Made by a program: the position numbers and the translations under genes. Positions 7,801-8,270 of a stretch of DNA of 8,270 nucleotides are shown here, piece after piece (the first letter of the stretch is position 1; each line of letters opens with the position of its first letter). The notes under the pieces were generated by a model. It was not told where the DNA came from. It did no database searches and saw nothing but the letters and a program-made list of their open reading frames with translations. The stretch lies in NCBI GenBank assembly GCA_036822015.1, contig DAISIL010000092.1:1-8270 (forward strand). Reading direction: 5' to 3'. Origin of the DNA: DAISIL01 sp036822015 (GTDB taxonomy: Bacteria; Bacteroidota; Bacteroidia; Cytophagales; Bernardetiaceae).

Positions 7801-8270
7801 ACGGAAAACTCCGGCACACCCAACGACAACGCCCTCTGCCAAAGCGAAGGTGGCACGGCTACCCTCACCGCTTCGGGGGCTGTCTCGTACCTATGGGCAG
7901 ATGGACAAAACACGGCAAGCATTCAAGCCAGCCCTTCGCAGAGCAGCACCTATACCGTTACGGCTTTTACCTCTGTCGGATGCGCGGCCTCCACGACGGC
8001 ACGGCTTGGCGTTGTCCCTGCATTGGTCATCGACCTGCCGCAAGATCTGCGCCTCTGCACCGAAGCCGCCGGGGTGAGCTACCCCCTGACGGCCAGCGTC
8101 AGCGAGAGCGGTACGTTTGTCTTCTCCTGGAACAACGGTACTGCCTTTGGCCCTACGCTACAAGTGCCGCTGGCTGATGTCGGGACGGGAACCTACACCG
8201 TCAGCACAACGGACACCAACGGCTGTACAGCTTCTGCCTCTACGACGGTAACGGTTTTTGGTCGCCCGAC
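4738..8270 (+). CDS. Giant secreted multi-Ig/PKD-like repeat protein, probable T9SS cargo or adhesin, 3' end outside window
   Basis: The frame is open from the ATG at 4738 to the right edge: 1177 codons with no stop. Residues 1-20 form a signal peptide (MKRF, hydrophobic core, AIA before Gln21). Residues 22-160 form a Cys-rich beta module (C26, C33, C58, C108, C118) with SWFFMEV, IDVDFAVWGPF and DCSYS, a pattern common at the N-terminus of Bacteroidota secreted proteins. Residues 163-300 resemble a cadherin-like segment (GVTGSYDPAAGVLTLTG, then YQQILRSITYHN). From about 304 there are nine Ig/PKD-like repeats with the shape C-x-G-E...TLTA.G..YLWSTG...PTQTTTYTVT...GC...TVTV. The third is split by an inserted beta domain. 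The sequence is very rich in Thr, Ser and Asn. T9SS export and a surface role are inferred, because the C-terminal sorting domain that would prove this lies outside the window. The frame was read codon by codon. The call as a secreted repeat protein is firm; its binding target is unknown. Confidence 0.92.
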   Translation, partial: MKRFLLLVAYLLLVGLDAIAQTNGSCANAEPLCSEADITFPADDSPNNPAETGPNYGCLSTRPRPSWFFMEVGQPGTIIFEISNSSGIDVDFAVWGPFPPGTDPVAACDDLDQTPADCSYSASANETVSITGTAAGEVFIMVVTNFNGGVTDINVQASPASTGTLNCDILDYFRVINSNGATCWEGSPTVIDPTMRSYYQKPVTQGIIRIAGGFAAGEDVLDYPNPLFGVTGSYDPAAGVLTLTGNATIEEYQQILRSITYHNTAGPNATAGVRDIEFQLQNDIEQDSDEKQVSVIAARISPEDPTNCSKDTLTLIASGGTNYLWTPGNATTERLDVSPSQTSVYTVRVTGPGNCQRSISTTVNVIPSPEVSITGTISICPGEPTTLTATTDADNLLWGDGTTSASLTIAPTQTTTYSLQSVGDNGCITTTFQTINVFDAPEVSVSPTQAFSIAGDPVTLSATGTTQAVSFPAVAVPLNDDQVSPALPISFPFTFFGNTYTNFFISSNGFITFNSGSPNGCCTGQQIPRTNTPNNFIAFAWEDLDPGNGGQPNQNLVRYRHFGTAPNRILAVEFFNVDHFPTGNRVTSQVLLYEGSNRIEIHTTAMPSDGGNHTQGIENANGTVGFAVPGRNAQNWSITNDFVSFTPTGTNTYAINQSGTFAPLPMEGDLTSIVTYSWDTGATGTTITVNPTQTTEYVVTATNEQGCQRSATATVLILRAPEPAIAFREISGEFPDDGIVCVGESVTLTASGADTYLWSTGQTATVIVVNPTTTTTYTLTGFNVLGEAVSTSLTITVLVVPALNVSGTNEICLGASTTLTASNGVDYLWGDGTTGNTLTFAPTQTTQVTVIDPSVIGCPPSGAITVTVNALPLLGLSGTTTICAGETFTLSATGATTYIWNTGNTTATLTAAPTQTLTYSVTGTSDAGCLSTASTVVTVNVLPVPAIGGAPTATCAGDAFTLTATGGDTYLWSTGSASTTINEAPQSTTTYTLTAVDAIGCQGITQTTVIVQDLPTPSITITENSGTPNDNALCQSEGGTATLTASGAVSYLWADGQNTASIQASPSQSSTYTVTAFTSVGCAASTTARLGVVPALVIDLPQDLRLCTEAAGVSYPLTASVSESGTFVFSWNNGTAFGPTLQVPLADVGTGTYTVSTTDTNGCTASASTTVTVFGRP
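5929..5946 (+). repeat. 18-base perfect direct repeat, copy 1 (in Ig repeat 2)
   Basis: This copy encodes WGDGTT, a variant found only in R2 and R5, and is identical to 7222-7239. A further 15-base block (5968-5982 and 7261-7275) keeps the same 1293-base offset. Confidence 0.88.
6129..6772 (+). other. Beta-rich domain inserted inside Ig-like repeat 3
   Basis: The beginning of repeat 3 (up to LSATG, residue 464) and its continuation (YSWDTG, from 676) are separated by extra sequence of a different kind. Compared with the intact repeat 6, the net insertion is 624 bases, or 208 codons. Recognisable blocks are ISFPFTFFGNTYTNFFISSN (489-508), NFIAFAWEDLDPGNGG, FGTAPNRILAVEFFNVDHF, QVLLYEGSNRIEIH and HTQGIENANGTVGFAVPGRN. 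I recognise this as a beta-sandwich-like module that recurs in Bacteroidota exported proteins, without a function I can name. It has a vicinal Cys pair at 521-522 (NGCCTG). Confidence 0.75.
6997..7019 (+). repeat. 23-base perfect direct repeat, copy 1 (in Ig repeat 4)
   Basis: This copy encodes DTYLWSTG and is identical base for base to 7639-7661. A second shared block in the same repeat pair (17 bases, 7057-7073 and 7699-7715) has the same 642-base offset, so R4 and R7 align here without gaps. Confidence 0.9.
7222..7239 (+). repeat. 18-base perfect direct repeat, copy 2 (in Ig repeat 5)
   Basis: Partner of 5929-5946, linking R5 to R2 at the DNA level. Confidence 0.88.
7639..7661 (+). repeat. 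23-base perfect direct repeat, copy 2 (in Ig repeat 7)
   Basis: Partner of 6997-7019. Synonymous positions are conserved as well as the amino acids, which indicates recent duplication or gene conversion rather than protein-level constraint alone. Confidence 0.9.

Larger units (their letters stand above)
5653..8270 (+). repeat. Array of nine Ig/PKD-like repeats encoded in the giant gene
   Basis: Approximate repeat bounds are: R1 5653-5844, R2 5845-6060, R3 6061-6900 (split), R4 6901-7140, R5 7141-7353, R6 7354-7572, R7 7573-7788, R8 7789-8022, R9 8023-8270. Intact units are 64-80 residues. The two Cys of a unit are 46-48 residues apart in R1, R2, R5, R6, R7 and R8, and 56 in the more divergent R9. 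The first Cys sits before the B strand and the second in the GC motif near the end, which suggests an intradomain disulfide. R4 and R8 share a longer leading strand with an ExSG and a DD or ND turn before the Cys. The array probably continues to the right. Confidence 0.88.

Noticed and set aside
5653..8270. Repeated DNA considered as a CRISPR or non-coding satellite
   Set aside because: The repeats are degenerate, about 200-240 bases long, in frame throughout, and encode a known Ig/PKD-like pattern.

Overview
The window reads as a chromosome fragment of a Bacteroidota bacterium, most likely from a Saprospiria-like lineage with moderate GC. Three things point there: promoter-like boxes of the Bacteroidota type (TAnnTTTG), a Bacteroidota-style AsmA-family protein, and a secreted multi-Ig protein of the kind usually exported by the type IX secretion system (T9SS). 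The exact genus is an inference.

Layout. (1) Bases 1-158, minus strand: the 5' end of a small XRE-type helix-turn-helix gene that runs off the left edge. It resembles restriction-modification controller (C) proteins. Upstream of it lie a leaderless-type promoter and a C-box-like operator. This end is AT-rich (about 35% GC by hand count over 1-300, against roughly 55-58% in sampled lines of the genes to the right), so it may be the edge of a mobile defence cassette. (2) 309-3326, plus: a 1005-residue AsmA-like envelope protein with its own promoter at 259-286. (3) 3389-4636, plus: a complete 415-residue M16 zinc peptidase. (4) 4738 to beyond 8270, plus: an exported protein with a signal peptide, a Cys-rich N-terminal beta module, a cadherin-like segment and nine Ig/PKD-like repeats, one of them split by a 208-residue inserted domain. 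Its C-terminus lies outside the window.

The three plus-strand genes are co-directional with gaps of 62 and 101 bases. AsmA is an inner-membrane/periplasmic envelope factor, the M16 peptidase is predicted to be soluble and cytoplasmic, and the giant protein is predicted to be surface-exposed or secreted. I see no evidence for a shared pathway beyond co-orientation.

The most informative structure is in the giant gene. DNA-level similarity pairs repeats 2/5, 3/6 and 4/7, implying duplication of a three-repeat block. The insertion in repeat 3 can be measured against its intact partner, repeat 6. The host repeat (3) and its neighbour (4) have lost opposite halves of the otherwise conserved Cys pair. 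No CRISPR array, tRNA, rRNA or insertion sequence was seen.
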